From Mannheimia indoligenes (GTDB lineage: Bacteria > Pseudomonadota > Gammaproteobacteria > Enterobacterales > Pasteurellaceae): DNA of 64,000 nt. Where the stretch lies: the NCBI RefSeq assembly GCF_036880405.1, contig NZ_JBAJJM010000001.1, positions 272,164-336,163 on the forward strand, in the 5' to 3' direction. The notes beneath the pieces are model-generated. The model was not told the origin of the DNA and ran no database searches. It was given only the letters and a program-made list of their open reading frames with translations. Made by a program: the position numbers and the translations under genes. Positions 1-8,207 of this stretch are shown piece after piece. Each line of letters opens with the position of its first letter. Position 1 is the first letter of the stretch.

Positions 1-501
1 GCAAAACAAGTTATTGCCTGCTGTAATGGGCGTTACCCTGAGCGTTATGAATGGTTGATTGAACAAATGAAAATTTGGGGGGCGAAAATCGAACAGATTG
101 AAGCAGCAGAACACGACCACGCAATGACTTATATTCAAGCGTTACGCCACTTTTCAACTTTTGTATTCGGGCTACACCTTTCCCGTCAGCCTATACAATT
201 GTCGCAATTATTGGCGTTATCTTCCCCAATTTACAGATTAGAATTAGCGATGATCGGGCGTTTATTTGCTCAAGACGGTAGCCTATACGCAGATATTATT
301 GCTGATAAACCGGAAAATATAGACATTATTGAATCACTCAAAGAGAGCTTTGAACAAGGTTTGGATTTCTTCAAACGTAACGATAAAGCCGGCTTTATCC
401 AAGCTTTTGATGAAGTACACCATTGGTTTGGCGACTATTCCGAACAATTCCTAAAAGAAAGCCGCATTTTGCTGCAACAGGCGAATGATTCAAGACGTTA
501 G
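1..501 (+). CDS. tyrA: T-protein (chorismate mutase / prephenate dehydrogenase), C-terminal part
   Basis: This is the tail of the bifunctional enzyme that converts chorismate to prephenate and then, with NAD, to 4-hydroxyphenylpyruvate in tyrosine synthesis. The frame is open from base 1, so the start lies outside the window. 166 codons remain of a family normally near 370 residues, covering only the C-terminal part of the dehydrogenase domain. The segments EHDHAMTYIQALRHF, ALSSPIYRLELAM and HWFGDYSEQF closely match the E. coli TyrA C-terminus. No clear terminator follows; the next 199 bases before the neighbouring gene hold nothing recognisable beyond AT-rich, promoter-like sequence. The truncation is only the window edge. 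Confidence 0.95.
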   Translation, partial: AKQVIACCNGRYPERYEWLIEQMKIWGAKIEQIEAAEHDHAMTYIQALRHFSTFVFGLHLSRQPIQLSQLLALSSPIYRLELAMIGRLFAQDGSLYADIIADKPENIDIIESLKESFEQGLDFFKRNDKAGFIQAFDEVHHWFGDYSEQFLKESRILLQQANDSRR

Positions 502-700
502 TTATTGAGGGTATTTTTACAAACATATTGATTGCTTCTATTTTAAAGCAGTTTGTGAGTGGGTATTTAAACGAGAAAATTTTAATTCATCAAATTCCGC
601 CCCTCTTGACCAAATGCACAAAGCCGTTATTCCTTGCTTGAACTTGTTTTCTCTGTTTTTTATTTAAAATAAAACAAAGTGATTTTTCAAGAATAAAGCA

Positions 701-2554
701 ATGAATAATATCAAAACCTACCTCAGCAACCTAACCAAAGCAGACATTGAAAACGCCACCAAAGAACAGCTTGCATTAATCATTGATTATATGGAGCAAG
801 TGAAAGGGGGTGTGAGTTTTACCGCTTTAATTAAAGATAAAGTCGAGCAATTTAAACAGTTTGCGACAGAGGCGAACAATAAAATTATTTTAGAAGCCGC
901 TTTGCAAGAGCAACAAGAAAAACAAGAGCTTTTGCGTGAGAGTGTGCGTTTTATGCGAAACCTTGACTATATTGAGAAAACAGTACAGGTTCAAAATACT
1001 CGTGAAGAGGATAGTCGTATTCAGCGTAATATTGAAAGACAGCAATACAATATTCAATCTCATTTAGCCGCGATGGCGGTATTACAACAGCGTTTTGATA
1101 GAGCGGAAGCGTTTTTCCAATCGCAAGAATATAAAGAAATTGAGAGAAAAATGGACGCTTTTGTTTCTCAACGTCCTGAGTTTGCGAAAATTTGGAATGA
1201 AGTTAAGCCAACAGAAGAAAAGCTTATCGCGGCTAAAGAACTCTTTGAAATGGCTAAAAATTCTAATCCCCCTTTGCCAAATGTAGAAAAACTTGCCAAA
1301 GCAGGTGTTGATTATTTAGTAAATAGCCAGCAAATTTTACAAAATAATAGTTTAAGTGAAGAACAAAAATTCAAAGAATTATTGCTTGTGCAAATTAAAA
1401 GTGCATTAGAGTTTAAATCTTATTTAAAAGAGAATGGCGATAAATTGACCCCACTTCAAGCGAATATGATTAGAGAGTTTGCTCGTAAGATAGGGAAAAG
1501 TGAGCTTTCAGAAGAAGATTTGTTGGAATTGTATAAAAATATCGAAAGTGGCAAAATAAAGATTCAAGATATAAAAAGTCAAGTTTTTTATTTTGATGCT
1601 TATATTGCCGAAGCAAATATTAATGAAACAATCCAAAAACGCAAAGAGTTGCAAGCGAAAATCGCCACCTATAAAGAAGATGAAGTCCCAGCCCATTTAA
1701 AAGGTCAGCTTAATAATTTAATTTATACTGAAATCACCGTGGGGGTAACAAATCATATTCTTGCAAAACAAAAAGATGACGAAAACCTTAAAGGGTATCA
1801 AATTAAAATCAGTAGCTTTGGCTCCGATATGGGGGTGATTTCATTAAAATCCAAAGATGGCGGACAAGTTATGTTGGATTTTACCGAAGCGATGTTGAAA
1901 GTGGGGTTGAAAAATTTAACTTCGGAAAATAAAACAGATATTAACTCAATTGACGACTTCTTAAAAGATTTCACCAATATTAATACAAAATTTACTATTG
2001 TAAATGAAGAAGAGGGAAATGAGGCAAAATTTAACGGTATCAATGAACAATATGCGAAGTTAAGAGCATTGGTGAGCTATAAATTAGAAAATAAAGACAA
2101 TGCTGAGTTAATGGATATGTTGGGTAAACATATTGATGCGATGAAAAAAACATTAATTTCCGCTTATGTTAATGACCCTCATCTAAAAATGAATCGAGAA
2201 GAAGCCGAGCGTTTTATAAATCGTATGACCGAAGATGAAATTATGCGTTATTCTGCTTATGGGGCATACAATAATGTTTATAAAAAGGAAGAAGTTAATC
2301 AATTAACGCCTGCTTATTCTTTGGGGGTTATTTTACAGAAAATGAAAAATAAAGAGCCTGTTAGCGAGGAAGAAAAACAGTTCGCCCTAGATGAATTATC
2401 TAAACAAGGGAAACCGTTAGGGGAAATTAAAGAAGAATATCCTCAATTAGATAAGCTTGTCGCAAAAGAACACGAAGCGGTCGCATTAGGAAATGCAAAT
2501 GAGCAAACGAAAGAGGCTCAAATTGAAAATAGAAATTTTGAAGTTGGAGTATAA
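701..2554 (+). CDS. hypothetical protein, 617 residues, helical and charged
   Basis: I do not recognise this protein. It is a long soluble-looking product with no signal peptide and no membrane segment, rich in Lys, Glu, Gln and Asn, and without cysteine. Residues about 40-165 have the heptad-like pattern of a coiled coil (many EQQEKQELL-type runs), and the C-terminal third is again charged and helical. Residues about 365-400 look more like a small beta-containing unit (GYQIKISSF, MGVISLKSKDGGQVML). The ATG is preceded by a weak AAGAA and by a poor sigma70-like pair (TTGAAC near 638, TATTTA near 661). It ends in a strong hairpin shared with the opposite-strand gene. It stands in an accessory block between tyrA and recF; a structural or phage/effector-like role would be speculation. 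Confidence 0.75.
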   Translation: MNNIKTYLSNLTKADIENATKEQLALIIDYMEQVKGGVSFTALIKDKVEQFKQFATEANNKIILEAALQEQQEKQELLRESVRFMRNLDYIEKTVQVQNTREEDSRIQRNIERQQYNIQSHLAAMAVLQQRFDRAEAFFQSQEYKEIERKMDAFVSQRPEFAKIWNEVKPTEEKLIAAKELFEMAKNSNPPLPNVEKLAKAGVDYLVNSQQILQNNSLSEEQKFKELLLVQIKSALEFKSYLKENGDKLTPLQANMIREFARKIGKSELSEEDLLELYKNIESGKIKIQDIKSQVFYFDAYIAEANINETIQKRKELQAKIATYKEDEVPAHLKGQLNNLIYTEITVGVTNHILAKQKDDENLKGYQIKISSFGSDMGVISLKSKDGGQVMLDFTEAMLKVGLKNLTSENKTDINSIDDFLKDFTNINTKFTIVNEEEGNEAKFNGINEQYAKLRALVSYKLENKDNAELMDMLGKHIDAMKKTLISAYVNDPHLKMNREEAERFINRMTEDEIMRYSAYGAYNNVYKKEEVNQLTPAYSLGVILQKMKNKEPVSEEEKQFALDELSKQGKPLGEIKEEYPQLDKLVAKEHEAVALGNANEQTKEAQIENRNFEVGV

Positions 2555-2580
2555 AATAGAGGGGTTCCCCCTCTATTTTT
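2553..2580. terminator. bidirectional terminator between convergent genes
   Basis: AAAATAGAGGGG pairs with CCCCTCTATTTT across a 3-base loop, with T-runs on both sides. It begins inside the stop codon of the 617-residue gene and ends at the stop of the secreted-protein gene, so it can serve both. Confidence 0.8.
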
Positions 2581-3123
2581 TTAGTTTTCTTCATATAATT
2601 TGAGATTTTTAAGAATTTGTGTTGAAAAGTTAATTTCATTTCTTAATTGGTCAAATTCAGGTGTACCTTCGATTTTTAAAAGGTAATCCCAAAATTGGTA
2701 TTTAAACGCTCGCTGAATGTTTTTAATTTTAGCACCATATTGGAAAAGCATTTCAGGGTTATAGCCGTCCAAATAAATGGTTTTACGCATTGGCTTTAAA
2801 GTTTGTAAACTCTCAATAAAGACTTTCGTCATCTTAATAATATCGCTTTCAGATTTATTCTCTTGTTTTAAGAATTTATTTAGTGCAATATCAACAAGAG
2901 TGTAAGTACGAGCTGATTTCATAACAAAATTCCATGCTGGTGTCTTAATCGCTTTTCGCTCACCATTGACGATTTCATATTTGGTTTTGCCATCGTCAGG
3001 AAATGCAGGTGCTTTCACCGTAATCTTCCCAAATTCAGGGTCGATAAACGTATCGCCAATTTTAGCGTGTGCGGTGGTGGTTGTGGCTAATGCAAGTAGT
3101 GCAATCGTAATAAGTTTTTTCAT
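2581..3123 (-). CDS. small secreted hypothetical protein
   Basis: A 180-residue protein of unknown function. The first 20 residues form a classic Sec signal peptide: MKK, a hydrophobic stretch rich in Ala and Leu, and a cleavage site after AHA. The mature part of about 160 residues is basic and helical, has no cysteine and shows no family motif I know, so a periplasmic or exported role is inferred. I chose the ATG at 3123 rather than the one 12 bases upstream because GGAG lies at proper spacing before it and the signal peptide then starts at MKK. It is convergent with the 617-residue gene and 74 bases downstream of the membrane-protein gene on the same strand, so the two may be co-transcribed. 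Confidence 0.75.
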   Translation of the reverse strand: MKKLITIALLALATTTTAHAKIGDTFIDPEFGKITVKAPAFPDDGKTKYEIVNGERKAIKTPAWNFVMKSARTYTLVDIALNKFLKQENKSESDIIKMTKVFIESLQTLKPMRKTIYLDGYNPEMLFQYGAKIKNIQRAFKYQFWDYLLKIEGTPEFDQLRNEINFSTQILKNLKLYEEN

Positions 3124-3197
3124 AGTAGGCTCCATTTTTAATGGGTAATCTTTATTTTAATAAAAAAGTTTTGTGCATTTAGGGAATATGGACGGTA

Positions 3198-4061
3198 TTA
3201 ACTATTTTGCTCATCAATAGTGTCAAGATAATCCTCAATCTTGTCTTTTTGCACAAAGAAATAGGCTGATAAAAATGCAAAGAATGCAGTCCCAAAAATA
3301 ATTAGAAATTTTGCGAAAATTTCTAGAATCTCGTGGGAGGAATCTTCATTTTTATTATTTTTTTCATTACAAGTGTTTATACTTTCATCTTTTTCTTGTA
3401 TGTTTTTGGAATTGTTACATTCACACTCTTTTTGAAGAGTGTTTGTTTTTTCATTAATATCTTTACTTTGTTGTGTTTTTGGGGTGATAACATCATTGTT
3501 TTGAGTTTGGGTTTCCTCTATCGGTTGTGTGATAATATTGCTGTCTTGAGTTTGACTTTCTTTTTCTTTGTTTTTGATATTATATTCCGTCTCTTTTATT
3601 GTATTATCAATATTGCATTGCGTTTTTATTTTTCTGATTTCATCTTTTAGCTCTTGATGTCTTTTTTGAGTGTCTGTTTCATTTATTATTTCACTGCTTG
3701 TTGTAACTAATGTATTTAAACTACAAGCAGTAGCTAAGCAGGATATTATTAGCATATTGAAAATAAAATTGCTTGATATTGACATTTTCTTTTTTATATT
3801 CTCAAAAAAGGTTGTTTTTAATCTTTTGGCAAGACAAGTTGTGAATAAAAATAGGAATGCTAGGGGAATGATAACAATAAGTAATTCTTTATATTGAGAT
3901 ATGTCTTTAGGAGGTGCTACAAAATAGACTATAGAAAATACTATAATAAAAGCTAAAACTACTGCTACTACTGCTAATAAGCAAATATTTATTATGTTTA
4001 TTAGCTTTTCTTTTATTTTTTCATTTTCTTGTGATGGGTTTTGTTGGTTTTCTGAACTCAT
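3198..4061 (-). CDS. hypothetical membrane protein with a 15-residue tandem repeat
   Basis: Unknown 287-residue protein. Hydrophobic segments at about residues 22-48, 59-78, 99-118 and 245-270 predict four membrane helices. Between the third and fourth lies a very hydrophilic stretch of about 125 residues, rich in Lys, Glu, Asn, Gln and Thr, with a CECNN motif. Inside it, residues near 170-200 are two diverged copies of a 15-residue unit (TQDSNIITQP... and TQNNDVITPK...). The third helix contains SCLATAC, which resembles a lipobox but is internal, so lipidation is unlikely. The gene is markedly AT-rich even for this genome, which suggests transfer. It is followed on the same strand by the secreted-protein gene. 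Confidence 0.7.
   Translation of the reverse strand: MSSENQQNPSQENEKIKEKLINIINICLLAVVAVVLAFIIVFSIVYFVAPPKDISQYKELLIVIIPLAFLFLFTTCLAKRLKTTFFENIKKKMSISSNFIFNMLIISCLATACSLNTLVTTSSEIINETDTQKRHQELKDEIRKIKTQCNIDNTIKETEYNIKNKEKESQTQDSNIITQPIEETQTQNNDVITPKTQQSKDINEKTNTLQKECECNNSKNIQEKDESINTCNEKNNKNEDSSHEILEIFAKFLIIFGTAFFAFLSAYFFVQKDKIEDYLDTIDEQNS
3484..3573. repeat. two diverged 45-bp tandem repeats
   Basis: Two adjacent units, 3484-3528 and 3529-3573, both begin GTGATAA and share a TTGAGTTTG block at the same offset. They encode the 15-residue repeat of the membrane protein and keep its frame. Confidence 0.6.
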
Positions 4062-4185
4062 AATGTTTCCTTTATAATCTAAGTGAAAATTGGAGTTCTT
4101 ATTCTAAATCGTTTTTTTTTCGTCAATATCCATTCAAAAAATAATCAATAATTTTAACAAAATCCAACCAATAGCCAGCACAAAC

Positions 4186-4210
4186 ACCCCTGAACGCAAG
4201 CGTTAGGGGT
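4186..4210. terminator. hairpin downstream of the transposase gene
   Basis: ACCCCT and AGGGGT flank an inner AACG/CGTT pairing with one bulged G and a small loop. It lies about 60 bases past the stop of the minus-strand transposase gene and could end its transcript, although the T-run after it is short on either strand. The rest of the 211-base gap (4062-4272) shows nothing else I can name. Confidence 0.4.
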
Positions 4211-4272
4211 GGTTTTGATAGGGTTTTAGCCTACTAAGCTGCTCTGCATACCGCCTTCAGTTTGGAAGGCTG

Positions 4273-5283
4273 CTAGATAAGCTTAATCGGTGGGTGATTA
4301 AAACAAAGTGTAGATAAATGTATTAGTTTTTGAATAAGGCTATCTTGATTATGGTTTCTTCGATAAGCGGTTTCTAAGCTAAATAAGAAAATATATTTCT
4401 GGCTAATATGTTTGACGATATTTAAATTATGAACAAGCAAACTATTAAAATTTTCCGCAAGGTTATTACTTACCCCATTTGGGGTGCAAAATTCTTTGGC
4501 GTGATTAACTTTTTGATGGTTAAAGCCTTGCTGTTTAATAATCGAGTAAACAGGGGCGGAATCAGTATGAATTTTGCTATTTTTATCCACCTGATTTAAT
4601 ATTTTTAATACCGTTTCTTTATCTTCTGTTTTAGCAATATAAACAATGCTCTTTTTTACCCATTTATTCGGTTGTTTTTCATCTTTGTATTTACAGGTGG
4701 CATTAATAATCGAAAATTTGTTTTTCTGCTTATCAAGTTTGTTTTTATCTTTATTTATTGCATTGGCTTGCTGAGAATTGCATTTTCTAATGGATTTGGT
4801 TTTATATTTTCCATCAATATGCACTTCACCTTGTAATAAAATGCTTTCTTGTTCTTTTAAAAAAGTATATTGGATTTTCTTTACATTCATAAAGGCGGTT
4901 TTATAACAAATGCCAAGATCGATACTTAGTTGATAAATAGAAATAGCACATCTTCGGTTATTAAAGTATAGTAATAAATGATAAATATCAACAAAAGATA
5001 ATTTTCGAGAATGGAATATCGTGCCGGAACTTAAACTAAAGGTATGTTTGCAGTATTTGCAACGCCACTGTTTGCGTGTTTTTATATAATAGGCTTGATG
5101 CTTTTTTTGACAATGGGGGCAAATTTGCTCGCTTAAACTCTCCCAACGTAAATATTGAAAGAAATTGCGAGCGGTTTCTTCATTAATATTTTTAATCGAT
5201 TTTATGTTTAATTTTGAGTTTTCTTTATCTAATCCTAATAATTTGTGAGGCATTTTTAAAAATAAAATAGCGTCTTTCGACAT
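4273..5283 (-). mobile_element. IS1595-type transposase gene
   Basis: A 336-residue transposase of the IS1595 (ISXO2-like) group. Residues 55-78 form a Cys4 zinc ribbon (CPHC ... CKYC), followed by a helix-turn-helix-like region around 95-135. The DDE-type catalytic core shows an Asp in HIDGKYK (about 157), an Asp in HTDSAPVY (about 241) and NLAENFNSL near 275, the layout known for this family. The length is within the family range and the frame is intact. It lies 89 bases downstream of recF on the same strand. I searched both flanks by eye and found no convincing terminal inverted repeats or target duplication, so the element's borders are undefined and it may no longer be mobile. Confidence 0.85.
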
Positions 5284-5372
5284 TACAATTTATTTTAAAA
5301 ATGCGATAGGGAGAAAACCAAATAGATGAGAAAAATTTTTTAAAAATATTTTTTGCAAATTTTTGCCATAAA

Positions 5373-6467
5373 TTAACCGCTTGCAAGTGGCTGAATATCA
5401 CCGTTTTTCACTTCAAACAAGCGATCATCCGCCCTATCTTGCCACTGCATTTGATTAAGTTGATCTTGGGTAATTGCCGTAACAAACACTTGCGAGCCGT
5501 TTTCTCTTAAACGGTGGGCTAAAAGTTCACGTTTGGTTGGGTCAAGCTCTGAGGCGAAATCGTCAATCAAAAACAGGCATTGGCGTTGTTTTTGGGCGAC
5601 TAAATGTTCCCCTTGTGCTAAGCGTAACGCACACATCAGTAATTTGAGTTGCCCGCGGGAAAGCACATCTTCTACCGGCAAGCCGTTCGCTTTAAAACGG
5701 AAATCCGCTTTTTGTGCCCCAATCATTGTGTAACCAATCGCTTTATCACGCTCAAAGCCTTGTACCAGAATTTCGGCATAATCCGCTCCCTTTTCCCAAC
5801 CTTGATGAAAACTTAAGCCGATTTCTAATTCCGGCAAGAAAAATTGACAGGTTTTCTCAATTTCAGGGCGGAGAGCTTCGGCATATTCCGCTCGCATTTG
5901 GCTTACTGCATAGGTGGTTTTCACCAGTTCAATATCCCACGCTTTTAGCTCTTGGTAAGAACGCACTTGTTGCAAGGCAGAATTTCGCTGTTTTAATAAA
6001 CGGCGTAGGTTAGTCCAATGGGTGTAGAAATCAGAATGTTGGTGGAACAAGCCCCAATCCAAAAAGGCTCGGCGATAGCTCGGACCGCCGTTTAGCAGTG
6101 TTAAGCCCTCAGGCGTAATCACTTGCATTGGGAGTAACTGAGCGAGATCAGCAATTTTATTGCCATCTTCGCCGTTGATTTTCAGAGTAGTGTCGCCACT
6201 TCGAGATTTCTGAATGCCAACCGACCACGAATGTTGGGCTTCGTCAATTTTGCCGTGTAAGACAAAATCATCACTATCATAATTGATGATGCGGTTGCTG
6301 ATATGGCTTTTAAAGGAACGCCCGTGCCCGAGATAAAAAATGGCTTCCAACAGGCTGGTTTTACCGCTGCCGTTTGAGCCGACTAAAAAGTTAAAATGGG
6401 GGCTAAATGTTAAATCGGCACTTTGGATATTGCGGAAATGATTAATCAGTAAACGGGTTAAAGCCAT
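5373..6467 (-). CDS. recF: DNA repair and replication protein RecF
   Basis: RecF is an SMC-like ATPase that binds gapped DNA and, with RecO and RecR, helps load RecA. The Walker A motif GSNGSGKTSLL is near the N-terminus, the ABC-type signature LSRGQLKLLM and Walker B LFLIDDFASELD are near the C-terminus, and 364 residues is the normal length. The start at MALTRLLINHFRNI (6467) matches the family; a TTG 15 bases upstream would add residues not seen in homologues. In E. coli and H. influenzae recF follows dnaA-dnaN, but here it is divergent from ybaB-recR and followed by a transposase, so that linkage is lost. An uptake signal sits just upstream. Confidence 0.97.
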   Translation of the reverse strand: MALTRLLINHFRNIQSADLTFSPHFNFLVGSNGSGKTSLLEAIFYLGHGRSFKSHISNRIINYDSDDFVLHGKIDEAQHSWSVGIQKSRSGDTTLKINGEDGNKIADLAQLLPMQVITPEGLTLLNGGPSYRRAFLDWGLFHQHSDFYTHWTNLRRLLKQRNSALQQVRSYQELKAWDIELVKTTYAVSQMRAEYAEALRPEIEKTCQFFLPELEIGLSFHQGWEKGADYAEILVQGFERDKAIGYTMIGAQKADFRFKANGLPVEDVLSRGQLKLLMCALRLAQGEHLVAQKQRQCLFLIDDFASELDPTKRELLAHRLRENGSQVFVTAITQDQLNQMQWQDRADDRLFEVKNGDIQPLASG

Positions 6468-6608
6468 AAAGTGAGAATACAAGCGGTTAAAAATGAGTGG
6501 TATTTTACCAAATTTGCAAAATTTTGGGAAAAATTAACCGCTTGCAGATTAGACAAGCGTTCAGTAAAATGAACCGCTTATTTTATCGCTAAATTTAGAG
6601 GAAAAATT

Positions 6609-6947
6609 ATGTTTGGAAAAGGCGGTTTAGGTGGCTTAGGCGGCTTAATGAAACAGGCTCAGCAAATGCAAGAGCGTATGCAAAAAATGCAAGAAGAGAT
6701 CGCACAATTAGAAGTAACAGGCGAATCTGGAGCAGGTTTGGTGAAAATAACCATTAACGGGGCACACAACTGCCGCCGTATTGAGATCGACCCATCATTA
6801 ATGGAAGATGATAAAGAGATGGTGGAAGACTTAGTTGCAGCAGCGTTTAACGATGCCGTTCGCCGTGCAGAAGAAATGCAAAAAGAAAAAATGGCGAGTG
6901 TAACAGCAGGTATGCAATTACCACCGGGTATGAAATTCCCATTCTAA
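6609..6947 (+). CDS. ybaB: nucleoid-associated protein YbaB/EbfC
   Basis: A small dimeric DNA-binding protein of the YbaB/EbfC family, 112 residues (E. coli 109). The N-terminus is Gly-rich (GKGGLGGLGGLMKQAQQMQ), then comes a helix with repeated MQ, and the core VTGESGAGLVKITINGAHNCRRIEIDP is split across two strands typical of the family. AGAGGAAAAATT precedes the ATG, a good ribosome site. It is followed at once by recR, the usual ybaB-recR pairing (dnaX-ybaB-recR in E. coli), so a role near recombination or replication is supported by context. Confidence 0.95.
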   Translation: MFGKGGLGGLGGLMKQAQQMQERMQKMQEEIAQLEVTGESGAGLVKITINGAHNCRRIEIDPSLMEDDKEMVEDLVAAAFNDAVRRAEEMQKEKMASVTAGMQLPPGMKFPF

Positions 6948-6953
6948 TTGAGT

Positions 6954-7559
6954 ATGCAAACCAGTCCTTTACTTGAAAATTTAATGGAAGCCTTACGAGC
7001 GTTGCCAGGCGTTGGTCCAAAATCGGCACAGCGAATGGCATATCATCTGCTGCAACGTAATCGTTCGGGCGGTGTGGCATTGGCTAAGGCATTAAGCGAA
7101 GCAATGAGCCATATCGGGCATTGCCAATCTTGCCGTACCTTTACCGAAGAAGAGGAATGCACAATTTGCAAAAATCCTCGCCGTCAAATGAGCGGACAGC
7201 TTTGTGTGGTTGAAATGCCGGAAGATATTCAAGCTATTGAGCAAACCGGGCAGTTTTCGGGGCGTTATTTTGTGCTAATGGGGCATTTGTCGCCGATTGA
7301 TGGTATTGGTCCACGTGAAATTGGGCTGGATTTACTCCAACAGCGTTTGGAAAATGAATCATTCCACGAAGTGATTTTAGCCACTAATCCAACCATTGAG
7401 GGCGATGCGACGGCAAACTATATCGCCGAAATGTGTAAGATGTACAACGTAAAAGCAACTAGAATTGCACACGGAGTGCCTGTTGGCGGTTCGCTTGAAA
7501 TGGTAGATGGTACGACGCTTTCCCATTCATTTGCCGGGCGACGTGATATTACCTTTTAA
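6954..7559 (+). CDS. recR: recombination mediator RecR
   Basis: RecR works with RecO and RecF to load RecA onto SSB-coated single-stranded DNA. The 201-residue product has the helix-hairpin-helix LPGVGPKSAQRMAY, a Cys4 zinc finger (CQSC ... CTIC), a Toprim domain containing VVEMPEDIQAIE, and the Walker-like end GVPVGGSLEMVDGTTLSHS. The start at MQTSPLLENLMEALR (6954) matches E. coli; a TTG two codons earlier, touching the ybaB stop, is less likely. Only 6 bases separate it from ybaB, so the two are co-translated from one transcript. Confidence 0.97.
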   Translation: MQTSPLLENLMEALRALPGVGPKSAQRMAYHLLQRNRSGGVALAKALSEAMSHIGHCQSCRTFTEEEECTICKNPRRQMSGQLCVVEMPEDIQAIEQTGQFSGRYFVLMGHLSPIDGIGPREIGLDLLQQRLENESFHEVILATNPTIEGDATANYIAEMCKMYNVKATRIAHGVPVGGSLEMVDGTTLSHSFAGRRDITF

Positions 7560-7583
7560 ACTATTTCGGTATAGGCTTAATTC

Positions 7584-7592
7584 TGATATAAT
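7584..7592 (+). promoter_or_regulatory. extended -10 promoter of grxD
   Basis: TGATATAAT is a perfect extended -10 (TGnTATAAT) located 48 bases before the grxD start; no good -35 is seen, as is usual for extended -10 promoters. Confidence 0.5.
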
Positions 7593-7639
7593 TACTCAAC
7601 TATTTTAATTTTAAAATTCTATTTTATTGAGGTTAAAAA

Positions 7640-7972
7640 ATGGAAACTATCGACAAAATCAAACAACAAATTAGCGAAAATCCAATTCTACTTTATATGA
7701 AAGGTTCACCAAAATTCCCATCTTGCGGTTTCTCAGCTCGTGCGGTGGAAGCAGTCATCAACTGCCAAGTGCCATTCGGTTATGTGGATATTTTAGCTAA
7801 TCCAGACATTCGTGCTGAATTACCAAAATTCGCAAACTGGCCAACTTTCCCACAATTATGGGTAGAAGGCGAGTTAATCGGCGGTTGTGATATCGTGTTA
7901 GAAATGTTCCAAAAAGGTGAATTACAAGAATTGTTAAAAGCAACGGCAGAAAAGCACGCAGCAAATTCTTAA
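7640..7972 (+). CDS. grxD: monothiol glutaredoxin Grx4
   Basis: Monothiol glutaredoxin that carries or transfers [2Fe-2S] clusters with glutathione. The 110-residue protein has the CGFS active site (PSCGFSARA), the cis-Pro motif WPTFPQLWVEGELIGG and the GGCD glutathione-binding signature; these are the hallmarks of GrxD. GAGG lies at good spacing before the ATG. It is a single-gene unit with its own extended -10 promoter and a strong terminator downstream. Confidence 0.96.
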   Translation: METIDKIKQQISENPILLYMKGSPKFPSCGFSARAVEAVINCQVPFGYVDILANPDIRAELPKFANWPTFPQLWVEGELIGGCDIVLEMFQKGELQELLKATAEKHAANS

Positions 7973-8033
7973 AGTCAATCGTTAAGGCTCTTAATTTAAT
8001 CAGTTCCCAATAATGGTTAGATTGGTTTAATTC

Positions 8034-8072
8034 AAGGACTAAGCCCGATATTCTAAGGGCTTAGTCCTTTTA
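8034..8072 (+). terminator. terminator of grxD
   Basis: AAGGACTAAGCCC and GGGCTTAGTCCTT form a perfect 13-bp stem with a 10-base loop, followed by TT. Confidence 0.9.
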
Positions 8073-8119
8073 ATTTCATTTGAATACGAACAAATAATAT
8101 TTGTGAATATGTTGAAGAT

Positions 8120-8172
8120 AAAATCTGCACCTTAATCAGTTGGTTGTTTAGTCCAACTTTTGAGGTGCAGAT
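8120..8172 (-). terminator. hairpin downstream of glyA
   Basis: ATCTGCACCT (8123) pairs with AGGTGCAGAT (8163), and an inner AGTTGG/CCAACT adds a second stem. On the minus strand it follows the glyA stop and leads into ATTTTATC, so it probably ends the glyA transcript. Confidence 0.65.
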
Positions 8173-8207
8173 CATAATTTGCTTTTTTAAATATAAATTA
8201 CAGCATA

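Noticed and set aside
4062..5372. Terminal inverted repeats and target duplication for the IS1595-type element
   Set aside because: I compared both flanks by eye and found no pair of matching ends.
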